Assembly (NCBI GenBank): GCA_016937035.1
Contig: JAFGWS010000077.1
Span: forward strand, 1 to 14,258
Length of the DNA stretch: 14,258 nucleotides
Reading direction: 5' to 3'
DNA from: Pontiellaceae bacterium
GTDB lineage: Bacteria > Verrucomicrobiota > Kiritimatiellia > Kiritimatiellales > Pontiellaceae
Shown here: positions 1 to 7,046 of the stretch, one piece after another
How positions within the stretch are numbered: position 1 is the stretch's first letter
Layout: every line of letters starts with the position of its first letter
Notes under the pieces: generated by a model
What the model was told of the DNA's origin: nothing
Database searches by the model: none
Seen by the model: only the letters and a program-made list of their open reading frames with translations
Position numbers and translations under genes: made by a program

Positions 1-967
1 TGTCCGGCGGCTCGCTCAGTCCCAATTGATAATCCTGCCAGAAGATAAACAGAATCGTGGCATGAGCCGAAAGCGCACCCAGCAGCAACGCCGGAAGTGC
101 CAATTGAACCGGGCGAGACCGAACAGAAAACGGACCATTAAAGCGAAGCAAAATCCGGCTCCACACCAGCCCCGTCACCAACGCCAACACCACCATTCCC
201 CAATCCACTCGTTCATACGCCGCCGGGATCAACGTCGAAATCAGCGATGGCCAGTCCATATCCGCCAGCGCCATTTCCCGCTGAACCAGCGGCGTAACAA
301 ACGGAGCATATTCCGGATCTCTTTGGAGTTTCTTTATTTTCCCGTATTGACTGTGCTCGACATAAACCCTCACCACACTCCGGCGGGCAGCATCCAGATT
401 AAACAGCTTTGCCTCCCGCTGATAGGCCGCAACGGCCGCTACATAATTCTGTGTCTCAAAAAAAAACGCCAGCGCATAGTTTGCACACGGCAGAGGTTCT
501 TCAGCAGTCGCTAACTCATCGAGTTTCTGTATTGCCGCGACTTTTTCCGCGCCTGTCGCCGATACCGCCCTGAAAAATGAGGAAGCTACCGCATACTCCG
601 CTTCACTGATCACAGAAATCTCTTTCTGCGCAGGAAAACGGATCCCCTCAAATTCTTCAGCCAGCACACCGAGACGTTTTAAATCATCAAGCTTGGCATA
701 AAACGGCTGGACACCGGACAACACCTCGACCAACGTTTTATTAACGGCTCGAACGTGTGCATCGTACTGTTCTGATGTTAAGCCGAACTCCGACTCGGAA
801 TTCATCTCCGAGAGATCCGAAAGCAGAAGAACAACAGCATCACGACCTTCTGCATTGAGAAAACTGACTGCGGCTCCAAGCCCGATCATGATCAGCGCAA
901 GCACCAGCGCACTCCGCCAGAGCATCCGTGTACTTCTCGTCCAATAAAACAGCTTGCTTTTATTCAT
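1..967 (-). CDS. Partial membrane protein, possibly PrsW-like intramembrane protease (C-terminus off left edge)
   Basis: This is an open frame of 322 codons from ATG at 967 to the window edge with no stop, so the C-terminal part is missing. An in-frame TAA lies four codons upstream of the ATG, which fixes the start region; no good Shine-Dalgarno is visible. Residues about 15-37 form a membrane helix after a positively charged N-terminus (signal-anchor type). Residues about 40-250 are soluble and helical, with a TPR-like stretch around 158-190. Two further membrane helices lie at about 256-274 and 287-310. The segment after the last helix (FWQDYQLGLSEPP) resembles the region just before the Glu-Glu catalytic helix in PrsW-type glutamic proteases, but that helix would be outside the window. 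I am sure of the coding frame and membrane topology. The family is a guess from the helix pattern. The gene is divergent from hisH. Confidence 0.75.
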   Translation of the reverse strand, partial: MNKSKLFYWTRSTRMLWRSALVLALIMIGLGAAVSFLNAEGRDAVVLLLSDLSEMNSESEFGLTSEQYDAHVRAVNKTLVEVLSGVQPFYAKLDDLKRLGVLAEEFEGIRFPAQKEISVISEAEYAVASSFFRAVSATGAEKVAAIQKLDELATAEEPLPCANYALAFFFETQNYVAAVAAYQREAKLFNLDAARRSVVRVYVEHSQYGKIKKLQRDPEYAPFVTPLVQREMALADMDWPSLISTLIPAAYERVDWGMVVLALVTGLVWSRILLRFNGPFSVRSRPVQLALPALLLGALSAHATILFIFWQDYQLGLSEPPD

Positions 968-1152
968 TGGCAGCAGAGCTTAAAGTGGTTGCAGGCGTTA
1001 CTCCAGAGTCTTTTTTAAGAGTCTGTTCGCCAATCTGCCGATCACAGACAGAGATGCCGAGAAGAAAAACCCCAAATTGAAACTATCTTTTTCGTGTCAT
1101 TTTCGATGCCAGCGGCTTATGGTCCCGGCTTCGAATTAAGCAGGATTACAGA
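968..1152. other. Divergent intergenic region between the partial membrane-protein gene and hisH
   Basis: This 185-nt AT-richer gap must hold promoters for both divergent genes. A 7-bp direct repeat AGAGTCT occurs at 1005-1011 and 1018-1024, 13 bp apart start to start. A 6-bp inverted repeat GTCTGT/ACAGAC spans 1021-1049. A TTGAAA at 1077-1082 could be a -35 box for hisH, but no convincing -10 follows at 16-18 bp. The repeats might be a regulator site; nothing is strong enough to name. Confidence 0.35.
1142..1145 (+). promoter_or_regulatory. Ribosome binding site of hisH
   Basis: AGGA lies 7 nt before the ATG at 1153. It supports that start, which also matches the normal HisH N-terminus (MIGIIDYGMGN). 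Confidence 0.7.
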
Positions 1153-1773
1153 ATGATTGGTATAATCGATTATGGGATGGGAAATCTGGGGAGCGTATCC
1201 AACGCATTCCGGTTTCTGAATTTGGACGCGCAGATTATTACGCGTAAAGAAGAGATGGCGCAGTGCCGAGCCATACTACTGCCGGGCGTTGGAGCATTTG
1301 GTGACTGTATGCGGCATTTAGTGGAGCACGATTTTGTGGAAGCAATCCGCAACTGGATCGCTTCAGGAAAACCGATGATGGGCATCTGCCTTGGGCTTCA
1401 GGCCTTGTTTGATTCGAGCGAAGAAACGCCCGGCGTCGAGGGGTTGGGCATTCTGCCGGGAAGCGTTAAGCGCTTTGATCTTCCACGGGAGCTGAAGGTT
1501 CCGCAGATCGGATGGAACCGGGTGGATGAAGTACAGCCGGGTTGCCCTATGTTTGAAGGAATTGAATCGGGCTCGTTTTTTTATTTGGTGCACTCGTTCT
1601 ATGTCTGCCCGGAAGAGGCATCGGTCGTGGCCGGCAAAACGGAGTATGGAATTGAATACTGCTCCTGCGCGTGGAAAGACAATGTGTTTGCAACGCAGTT
1701 TCACCCGGAAAAATCGCAGTCCGTCGGACTCCGCATGTTACAAAACTTTGAGACATGGGCAAAACAGATGTAA
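1153..1773 (+). CDS. hisH: Imidazole glycerol phosphate synthase, glutaminase subunit HisH
   Basis: HisH hydrolyses glutamine and passes ammonia to HisF, which makes imidazole glycerol phosphate and AICAR in histidine biosynthesis (cytosol). The 206 residues equal the usual family length. This is a class I amidotransferase: N-terminal IIDYGMGNL, oxyanion strand PGVGAFG at 44-50, nucleophile Cys79 in GICLGLQ, and His184/Glu186 in FHPEKSQ complete the triad. The HSFYV stretch at 147-151 is also typical. All key residues are present, so it should be active. No hisF, hisA or other his gene is in the window. Downstream, after 51 nt and without a visible terminator, comes a hybrid histidine kinase on the same strand. 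A second-copy HisH used in surface-sugar amidination (with a PseA-like partner) is possible, but no sugar genes are present, so the histidine role is preferred. Confidence 0.95.
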   Translation: MIGIIDYGMGNLGSVSNAFRFLNLDAQIITRKEEMAQCRAILLPGVGAFGDCMRHLVEHDFVEAIRNWIASGKPMMGICLGLQALFDSSEETPGVEGLGILPGSVKRFDLPRELKVPQIGWNRVDEVQPGCPMFEGIESGSFFYLVHSFYVCPEEASVVAGKTEYGIEYCSCAWKDNVFATQFHPEKSQSVGLRMLQNFETWAKQM

Positions 1774-1824
1774 GGCAGAGAAAGCCCACTCTATTCGAAA
1801 GGATGCAAACTGAAGGGAAAACGG

Positions 1825-3285
1825 ATGAACTTAAAGGGTAAAATACTCTGGATTCTGTTTGTGACATTGATCGTTTCATCGGTAATTGCCGGCGCTTGCC
1901 TCACGTGCCTCCTTTCAGCTTTCAGCGATATATTCGACGGCTCGGGAGCGCACCCCTTGGCTATTGCCGGTCCGATTGTTATCTTTCTTCTCGGCGGCAT
2001 CGGGTTGCTGCTGATCTTCAGTTTCTTAATTAACAAACACATCGTTATCCCCTCCGTCGAACATGAGTTTATGGAGAAGGAGCGCGCGGCACTGGCCAAA
2101 CAGCTTCAGCAGGCACAGAAAATGGAGTCGCTGGGAAAACTGGCCGGTAATATTGCACACGACTTTAATAACCTGCTGACCATTATCGACGGATATTCCT
2201 CCCTGATCGTTTCCAACCCGCAGGGGAAACAGGTCGAACAGTATGCTCAGGAAGTCGTGGATGCCACACGCCGAGCCGCCTCGATTACCCGAAAGCTGAT
2301 GAATTTTAGCCGCAGCGAACAGAAAAAATTGACCTTGATCGACTTAAACCATGCGGTGTTTGATTCCGAAAAGATGCTTCTGCAGCTGGTCGGCGAACGA
2401 ATTACGCTTGCTGTTCAAGTTTCCGGCGAGCCGGTGATGATTAAGATGGATCCCCCGCAAGTCGAACAGCTGTTGATGAACCTGGCCGTAAATGCCCGCG
2501 ATGCCATGCCGCACGGCGGCCAAATCAGTATTGGGCTGAAAACCCGAATGATTGCCAACGATGAGTGCGGAAAGCCGAATAAACTTTCGGACGGTCAGTA
2601 TGCCGAGATTTCATTCCGCGACTCCGGATGCGGCATGGATGAAGACGTGATGGGACGGATTTTTGAAACATTTTATACCACCAAACAGGAAGAAAACAGA
2701 ACCGGGCTTGGCCTTGCTATTGTTAAAAGCATCCTTAAAGAACATCACGGATTTTCCCATGTTGAAAGCGCTCCCGGAAAAGGCTCGCTCTTCTGCCTCT
2801 ACCTGCCGATTGCCGATCCGCTCGAGGCGAATGAAGAAGAAAGAGAAGACGATAAGCCGATCCCGTCCAAGGGAAAGGAAGAAAAACCGGCAGCCGCCAA
2901 TCACCCCAGAGGCTCCGAAACCATTTTATTGGCGGAAGATGATCCGATGATTCGCGAATTCGTTGGACAGACACTTACCCAACAGGGTTATACCGTGCTG
3001 ACCGCAGAAGACGGATGGGAAGGCATCAAAATTGCGCGCACGCACACGGGCGGAATTGATGTGCTCTTTTCTGATATCGTTATGCCCGGCCTTGGCGGTC
3101 TGGAGCTGGCGATTGCAATGAAGGAGCTCTTTCCACAGATCAAGGTTTTATTTATGTCGGGCTATTCCTCCGTCGAGCTGCAAAAGGAAGAGATCCCGGA
3201 AAACGCCATCCTGCTGGGAAAGCCGTTTACAACAGAGCTGCTGCTCTCGACGATGGAAGAGCTGCTCAATGATCAGGGCTCCTGA
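1825..3285 (+). CDS. Membrane-anchored hybrid histidine kinase (2 TM, HisKA, HATPase_c, receiver)
   Basis: This 486-residue sensor kinase has two N-terminal membrane helices (about 8-31 and 45-70) with only about 13 residues between them, so it lacks an extracytoplasmic sensor domain. A short coiled segment (77-105) leads to HisKA with phospho-acceptor His112 in IAHDFNN. The ATPase domain shows the N-box (Asn223), G1 box (DSGCGMD, 266-272) and G2 box (TGLGLAIV, 293-300). A charged linker (about 334-362, Glu/Lys rich) joins a C-terminal receiver with acidic pocket Glu371/Asp372/Asp373, phospho-acceptor Asp417 (SDIVMP) and Lys466. Phosphate likely passes from His112 to Asp417 and then to an unlinked phosphotransfer protein, or the receiver acts as an internal phosphate sink. 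The start at 1825 has a GAAGGG Shine-Dalgarno about 7-12 nt upstream. The signal is unknown. The 3' end overlaps bioB on the opposite strand by 13 bp. Confidence 0.95.
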   Translation: MNLKGKILWILFVTLIVSSVIAGACLTCLLSAFSDIFDGSGAHPLAIAGPIVIFLLGGIGLLLIFSFLINKHIVIPSVEHEFMEKERAALAKQLQQAQKMESLGKLAGNIAHDFNNLLTIIDGYSSLIVSNPQGKQVEQYAQEVVDATRRAASITRKLMNFSRSEQKKLTLIDLNHAVFDSEKMLLQLVGERITLAVQVSGEPVMIKMDPPQVEQLLMNLAVNARDAMPHGGQISIGLKTRMIANDECGKPNKLSDGQYAEISFRDSGCGMDEDVMGRIFETFYTTKQEENRTGLGLAIVKSILKEHHGFSHVESAPGKGSLFCLYLPIADPLEANEEEREDDKPIPSKGKEEKPAAANHPRGSETILLAEDDPMIREFVGQTLTQQGYTVLTAEDGWEGIKIARTHTGGIDVLFSDIVMPGLGGLELAIAMKELFPQIKVLFMSGYSSVELQKEEIPENAILLGKPFTTELLLSTMEELLNDQGS

Positions 3286-4235
3286 ACCACGAGCCCGCAC
3301 TCGGCAATCATCTCCAGATCCGCCTCATATTGAGAACCGGCGACCGTCAGATAGTTTCCGGTCATTAGTCCGTTTGCACCCGCCGCAAAAAGTTCCTTCT
3401 GGCGAGAACCCAGAACATGGGACCGTCCACCGCAAACACGAAGCGTTGTGGTGGGCAGCAAATAGCGATACAACGCAATAATACGCAGCGCTTCCTCAGC
3501 AGAGAGCGGTTTGTTACCTGCCATCGGCGTTCCCGTATGCGCATAAAGAAAATTGATCGGCACGCTGTCCACACCCAGTTCCCGCAGTTCAAGCGCAAGA
3601 TCAATCCGATCCTGCCAACCTTCCCCCAGCCCAAAGAGCCCTCCCGAACAGACCGCCAATCCGGCCGCCTGTGCCGCTTTTACGGTTTCACAGCGCTGTC
3701 TCCAACTCTGGGTAGAACAGACGGAGGGATAATAATTTTCTGAGCTCTCCAGATTATGATGAAACCGCCGAATGCCGGCAGCCTTGAGCTGGGCCAGCTC
3801 GTTCGCTCTCAATCGACCCAGCGAAGCACAGACCGGCGCCGGAGCATTTTTTCCGATTTCCTGCACCACCGATTCCAACTCCTGAAGTTCTGCTCCGGAA
3901 AGCTTCCCTCCGCTGGTCACCACGCCGCAAAGGCGTCGGCCATCGGCAACAATTTCCTCAATCTGTTGTTTGAGCGCAGTACGTTCGATGAAGGGATAGA
4001 CTTCAATAGCCGTGGAGTTATGCCCACTCTGCGAACAGAAGCGGCAATCCATATCGCACTTCCCGCTCTTCGCATTAATGATGGAGCAAAGCTGTACGCG
4101 ATGACCGAAATGCGCGTCGCGAATACGGGTCGCACCGGGAAAAAGCTCTCCCTCCGGCAGCTCAATCAGCGTTTGGGCTTCCGTTTTGGTGCAGCCCGTT
4201 CCGCGGACTGCCTGATCGACAATTGTTTTGAGCAT
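3273..4235 (-). CDS. bioB: Biotin synthase BioB (radical SAM)
   Basis: BioB inserts sulfur into dethiobiotin to give biotin, using a SAM-cleaving 4Fe-4S cluster and a sacrificial 2Fe-2S cluster. Numbered from the GTG at 4241, the CxxxCxxC motif is Cys62/Cys66/Cys69. The expected 2Fe-2S ligands Cys105, Cys138, Cys198 and Arg273 are all present, along with CSGGLFGLGE (198-207), the HHNLESS substrate loop (161-167) and GNYLT near the end. The loop has Glu where E. coli BioB has Asp; NLE is, as I recall, common in other bacterial BioBs. The start is better placed at ATG 4235 (320 residues), because AGGGG at 4241-4245 lies 5 nt before it and would overlap the upstream GTG. The gene lies inside the end of usp (74-nt overlap), suggesting cotranscription and coupled translation. 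No other bio gene is in view. Confidence 0.95.
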   Translation of the reverse strand: MLKTIVDQAVRGTGCTKTEAQTLIELPEGELFPGATRIRDAHFGHRVQLCSIINAKSGKCDMDCRFCSQSGHNSTAIEVYPFIERTALKQQIEEIVADGRRLCGVVTSGGKLSGAELQELESVVQEIGKNAPAPVCASLGRLRANELAQLKAAGIRRFHHNLESSENYYPSVCSTQSWRQRCETVKAAQAAGLAVCSGGLFGLGEGWQDRIDLALELRELGVDSVPINFLYAHTGTPMAGNKPLSAEEALRIIALYRYLLPTTTLRVCGGRSHVLGSRQKELFAAGANGLMTGNYLTVAGSQYEADLEMIAECGLVVQEP

Positions 4236-4779
4236 GAGCACCCCTGTGTTGAAATGTCTGGACAGGGTACGGATGCCGCTGAAATTTTAAAGTCTCTTTT
4301 TCAATCGTCGGCACAATCATGACATTACAGGTGGAACGGCGCATCACCGCCTCCGAAATACTGCCGAGGAGCGCCTTGCGGAATACCCCGTGACCATGCG
4401 ATCCCATCAAAACAATATCTGCCTCCAGATCTTCTGCTTTTCTAAGGATCAGCTCCGCTGGCCTTCCCTTCAGCAGAATCGCCCGGGTATCGATGCCCAA
4501 ACTCCGAAGATGGGCCGAAATTGAAAGCAGCGCAGAATGTTCCTTCTTCAGTTCGTTGGCACATAAATCGCGCGCAAGGTGCACGTATTCCGGCACACAT
4601 GAAGGCCCTGTCAGAAAGTTCTCATCCAGGCCGGTGATCTCATAGGCCATCGGATCTTCATCGGTGGCGACATGCAAAATCCACAACTGGGCATCCAGTG
4701 CTTTTGCCAGAGTGGATGCCTGCTCAAGCACCGGAGCCGTGCTTTTCGAAAAATCGACCGCTGCCAGCAACGTCTTCAT
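4162..4779 (-). CDS. UspA-type universal stress protein with aberrant C-terminal tail
   Basis: This is a single UspA domain, a cytosolic ATP-binding stress/regulatory fold. From ATG 4779, residues 1-10 (MKTLLAAVDF) are the first strand. The nucleotide-binding motif G-2x-G-9x-G-S is intact at Gly126, Gly129 and Gly139-Ser140 (MGSHGH...LLGS), so it belongs to the ATP-binding class. CNVMIVP (151-157) is the last strand, where family members usually end within a few residues. Here the frame runs on about 45 residues; residues 182-205 are read from bioB DNA in another frame and look non-homologous. ATG 4779 is chosen over GTG 4785 because a perfect AGGAGG sits 5 nt before it. The usp gene is first in a pair with bioB. 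The tail may be real, or the result of a 1-nt indel near 4298. The target process is unknown. Confidence 0.88.
   Translation of the reverse strand: MKTLLAAVDFSKSTAPVLEQASTLAKALDAQLWILHVATDEDPMAYEITGLDENFLTGPSCVPEYVHLARDLCANELKKEHSALLSISAHLRSLGIDTRAILLKGRPAELILRKAEDLEADIVLMGSHGHGVFRKALLGSISEAVMRRSTCNVMIVPTIEKETLKFQRHPYPVQTFQHRGAHAQNNCRSGSPRNGLHQNGSPNAD
4241..4245 (-). promoter_or_regulatory. Ribosome binding site deciding the bioB start
   Basis: AGGGG on the minus strand is 5 nt before ATG 4235. It overlaps the alternative GTG at 4241, so the ATG is preferred. The site lies inside the usp reading frame. Confidence 0.6.
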
Positions 4780-4784
4780 AATCA

Positions 4785-4790
4785 CCTCCT
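4785..4790 (-). promoter_or_regulatory. Strong ribosome binding site of usp
   Basis: AGGAGG on the minus strand, 5 nt before ATG 4779, is the best Shine-Dalgarno in the window. It includes the upstream GTG in its own sequence, ruling that codon out as the start. It predicts high translation of the stress protein. Confidence 0.8.
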
Positions 4791-4898
4791 ACGCGCCCAT
4801 GCGTTTACCGCATTAACCGATATTATGTAAACCCCAAACTTCAGACTATTTAACCCGCACGCGCATATCCGTTTCGTGACACATAAGGCCGGGGGAAC

Positions 4899-4965
4899 AA
4901 TTGGTACCACCATCCATTGCGATGGAGGGCTGAGAGCGCACCAATTTCCTGAATTCTTCGGAAAT
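4899..4965. repeat. Cluster of inverted repeats between the radical SAM gene and usp
   Basis: Three inverted repeats are packed here. An outer AATTGGT (4899-4905) pairs with ACCAATT (4940-4946). Inside it, CCATC (4910-4914) pairs with GATGG (4921-4925) across a 6-nt loop. ATTTCC (4944-4949) pairs with GGAAAT (4960-4965), with a GAATTC palindrome in the loop and its arm touching the radical SAM stop codon. None is followed by a T-run on the minus strand, so they are not ordinary intrinsic terminators. They could be a 3'-end-protecting structure or an operator upstream of usp. Confidence 0.5.
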
Positions 4966-5897
4966 CAGCCTCGGCAAAAATAATAGGTCTCACCGCCGCG
5001 GTCTTGCATCAACAGCTGCCCCTCCGAAACCATCAGCGCCAACGTCTGCTTTAACTTTTCCGGCAACACCCCGAACTCCTGCGCCAACTGCTCCGCGCGC
5101 GCCGGATGGCGTCTGATCAGCCCCAATAGCATTTCCCTGCTGACGATATCCGTCGACACCTCCGTCTGCTTGAAGGATGCGGCTACAACGGCTCTATCTC
5201 CAAAAAGGGCAGCGAGCTCTTGCAGATGCTCAGGGGAAGAGGGCTGTACGTGAGCGACTGCCGGCGGACGAACCGCAGTATTAATATCGATACGGTCGGG
5301 CTGAATCGAACGCACAATTTCGGCAATCTTACGGCACTGCTCAATCTGCGAGTTCATACCGTCGACAATGAACACCTCCACCGAGAGTTCGCCGCTGTAC
5401 ATTTCCCGAAAAGCCCGCTCCCCCTCCACCAACCGCTCAAACGTAATCGCCTGCGCCGGTCGATGCATCTGCTCAAAACTCGCTTCATTCCACGCGCTCA
5501 GCGTCACCTTCACCTTATCCGCCCGCGCCGCAGCATCGCGCACCTCAGGCAGATAGAGCAGCGAACCATTCGTCAGCAGCACCGAACGCACCTCCGTGCG
5601 TTCCCGAGCCCATTTAAAAACCTCATCAAAGCGCAGATGCAGCGTCGGCTCCCCGGAGCCCGCGAGCGTTATGTGATCCGCCTGCCCGCCCGAAGCCTTC
5701 CATCGCTCCAGCTCGCTCAGCACGGCATCCATTGGAACATACTCGGCTCGTTCGCTCACCGTACACGGCGTTTCGCCCAACTGGCAATAAACGCAATCCT
5801 GTGTGCAGGTTTTAAATGGAATCAGATCCACCCCCAGCGACCGTCCCAACCGCCGCGAAGGCACCGGACCAAATAAATATTGATACGCCTCGGACAT
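4965..5897 (-). CDS. Radical SAM protein, COG0731/Tyw1-like group, with C-terminal winged-helix-like region
   Basis: From ATG 5897 the protein has 310 residues. It opens with YLFGPVPSRRLGRSLG, typical of a widespread uncharacterised radical SAM group related to the Tyw1 (wyosine) family. The SAM-cluster motif is Cys31/Cys35/Cys38 (CTQDCVYCQ). GSGEPTL (80-86) matches the SAM-binding GGE-type motif, and LLTNGSL (107-113) is the next core strand. Residues about 255-305 look like a small winged-helix domain. ATG 5897 follows the tsaD stop by only 2 nt; a TTG at 5909 inside tsaD is possible but less likely. The arrangement points to translational coupling with tsaD. The substrate is unknown. A tRNA- or RNA-modifying role is an inference from family and neighbour. 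The gene ends 185 nt before the usp start. Confidence 0.85.
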   Translation of the reverse strand: MSEAYQYLFGPVPSRRLGRSLGVDLIPFKTCTQDCVYCQLGETPCTVSERAEYVPMDAVLSELERWKASGGQADHITLAGSGEPTLHLRFDEVFKWARERTEVRSVLLTNGSLLYLPEVRDAAARADKVKVTLSAWNEASFEQMHRPAQAITFERLVEGERAFREMYSGELSVEVFIVDGMNSQIEQCRKIAEIVRSIQPDRIDINTAVRPPAVAHVQPSSPEHLQELAALFGDRAVVAASFKQTEVSTDIVSREMLLGLIRRHPARAEQLAQEFGVLPEKLKQTLALMVSEGQLLMQDRGGETYYFCRG

Positions 5898-5899
5898 CC

Positions 5900-6955
5900 T
5901 TAAATCCAATCGACCAAACGCAGATTCGGGTTCACATCCTGCGGCTCCGGAGCGGTTTTTCCGAGACGATATTTTTCATAGGCCGCGCCGGCAATCATGG
6001 CGGCGTTGTCCGTACAGAGCGCCGGCGGACAGAGGAGCAACACATCGCCCGTCTTCTGCGAAAGGTCCGACAGTTTTTGGCGAAGAACGGCATTCATCGA
6101 AACGCCGCCGGCACAGGCAAAGCTCTTGACCCGAAACCGCTTGAGCGCGCGCTCCACGCGAGACGCCAGCGCATCGCAGACCGCTTCCTGATAACTCGCC
6201 GCAATATCGCGGAGCTCATCGTCCTCCGGCGCATGATCGAGCTTTTTCACATGCGTCAGTAAGGCCGTTTTCAGGCCGCTGAAACTAAAACAGAAGTCAC
6301 GCTCATATTTATAGGCCCACTTGCCGCGGTCCACATGGTCGAGTCCACGCGGGAAACGAATAGCGTCTGGGTTGCCGCCTTCGGCGGTTTTCTGGATGAT
6401 CGGCCCACCGGGATAACCAAGATTTAAAACCGCTGCCGCTTTATCGAGCGCCTCGCCCGCCGCGTCATCGATCGTCCGGCCCAGCACTTCATACAATCCC
6501 GTTCCGCGCATCAACACCAAGCTGCTGTCCCCGCCGGAAACCAACAGACCGAGCATCGGAAAAACATCCTCTGCCGCCGGCGCGTCCGCACGCATAAAGA
6601 CGGAGTGGAGATGGCCTTCGTGATGATTCACACCAATCAGCGGCTTCCTAAGACGCAGTGCCATGGTTTTTGCAGCGGAGTAACCGATCAGCAGGGAACT
6701 GGCCAGCCCTGGTCCGTACGTCACAGCAACGGCATCGATGGAGTCGAAGGTTTCGCCTGCATCGTCGAGCGCATCGCGAATAATGCCGGGCAGCTTGACC
6801 ACATGATTGCGCGAGGCAATCTCCGGCACCACACCGCCGTACGGACGGTGCTTTTCAATCTGTGAATAAATGGCATTCGACAACACGTTACGCCCGTTTT
6901 CCACAACAGACGCAGCGGTTTCGTCGCACGAGGTTTCAATTCCCAAAATTTTCAT
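5900..6955 (-). CDS. tsaD: tRNA N6-adenosine threonylcarbamoyltransferase TsaD
   Basis: TsaD transfers the threonylcarbamoyl group from threonylcarbamoyl-AMP to A37 of ANN-decoding tRNAs, working with TsaB and TsaE in the cytosol. The 351-residue length fits the family. ASKHA-fold motifs are clear: GIETSCDET at 5-13, SQIEKHRPYGGVVPE at 31-45, and YGPGL at 80-84. The metal-binding His111 and His115 lie in NHHEGH, and the third ligand Asp316 is in CTDNAAM. SGGDSSL (140-146) and CAGGVSMN (281-288) are also conserved. The ATG at 6955 matches the standard MKILGIETSC start, but no strong Shine-Dalgarno precedes it. It lies 91 nt downstream of the HAD gene, and its stop is 2 nt before the radical SAM ATG. 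The tsaB and tsaE genes are not in the window. Confidence 0.97.
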   Translation of the reverse strand: MKILGIETSCDETAASVVENGRNVLSNAIYSQIEKHRPYGGVVPEIASRNHVVKLPGIIRDALDDAGETFDSIDAVAVTYGPGLASSLLIGYSAAKTMALRLRKPLIGVNHHEGHLHSVFMRADAPAAEDVFPMLGLLVSGGDSSLVLMRGTGLYEVLGRTIDDAAGEALDKAAAVLNLGYPGGPIIQKTAEGGNPDAIRFPRGLDHVDRGKWAYKYERDFCFSFSGLKTALLTHVKKLDHAPEDDELRDIAASYQEAVCDALASRVERALKRFRVKSFACAGGVSMNAVLRQKLSDLSQKTGDVLLLCPPALCTDNAAMIAGAAYEKYRLGKTAPEPQDVNPNLRLVDWI

Positions 6956-6973
6956 GGAACAATAGAACGGGCC

Positions 6974-7012
6974 TGATCCAGCGAATTCAAGCCTCGTTTA
7001 CTCCCTGGATCA
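6974..7012. repeat. 8-bp perfect inverted repeat upstream of tsaD
   Basis: TGATCCAG (6974-6981) and CTGGATCA (7005-7012) are perfect complements separated by 23 nt, in the gap between the HAD gene and tsaD. On the minus strand this would fold in the mRNA just before tsaD, which itself lacks a clear Shine-Dalgarno. No T-run follows on that strand, so it is not a terminator. Confidence 0.4.
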
Positions 7013-7046
7013 TATTTTTAATGCTGCCGGCCACAACCGACCCGCA

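Noticed and set aside
26..514. 162-residue plus-strand frame
   Set aside because: It lies antisense to the open membrane-protein frame, is very rich in Arg/Gln/His, and shows no domain or start signal.
3756..4322. 188-residue plus-strand frame opposite bioB and the end of usp
   Set aside because: It is antisense to BioB, which has all cluster ligands in frame; no homology is recognised.
4926..4940. CTGAGAG resembling part of a TPP riboswitch
   Set aside because: The rest of the THI-box core (the ACCC and GAACCTGATC parts) is missing, and no thiamin gene follows.
5220..5876. 218-residue plus-strand frame opposite the radical SAM gene
   Set aside because: Its Arg/His/Leu-rich composition is typical of a shadow frame; the opposite strand has intact radical SAM motifs.
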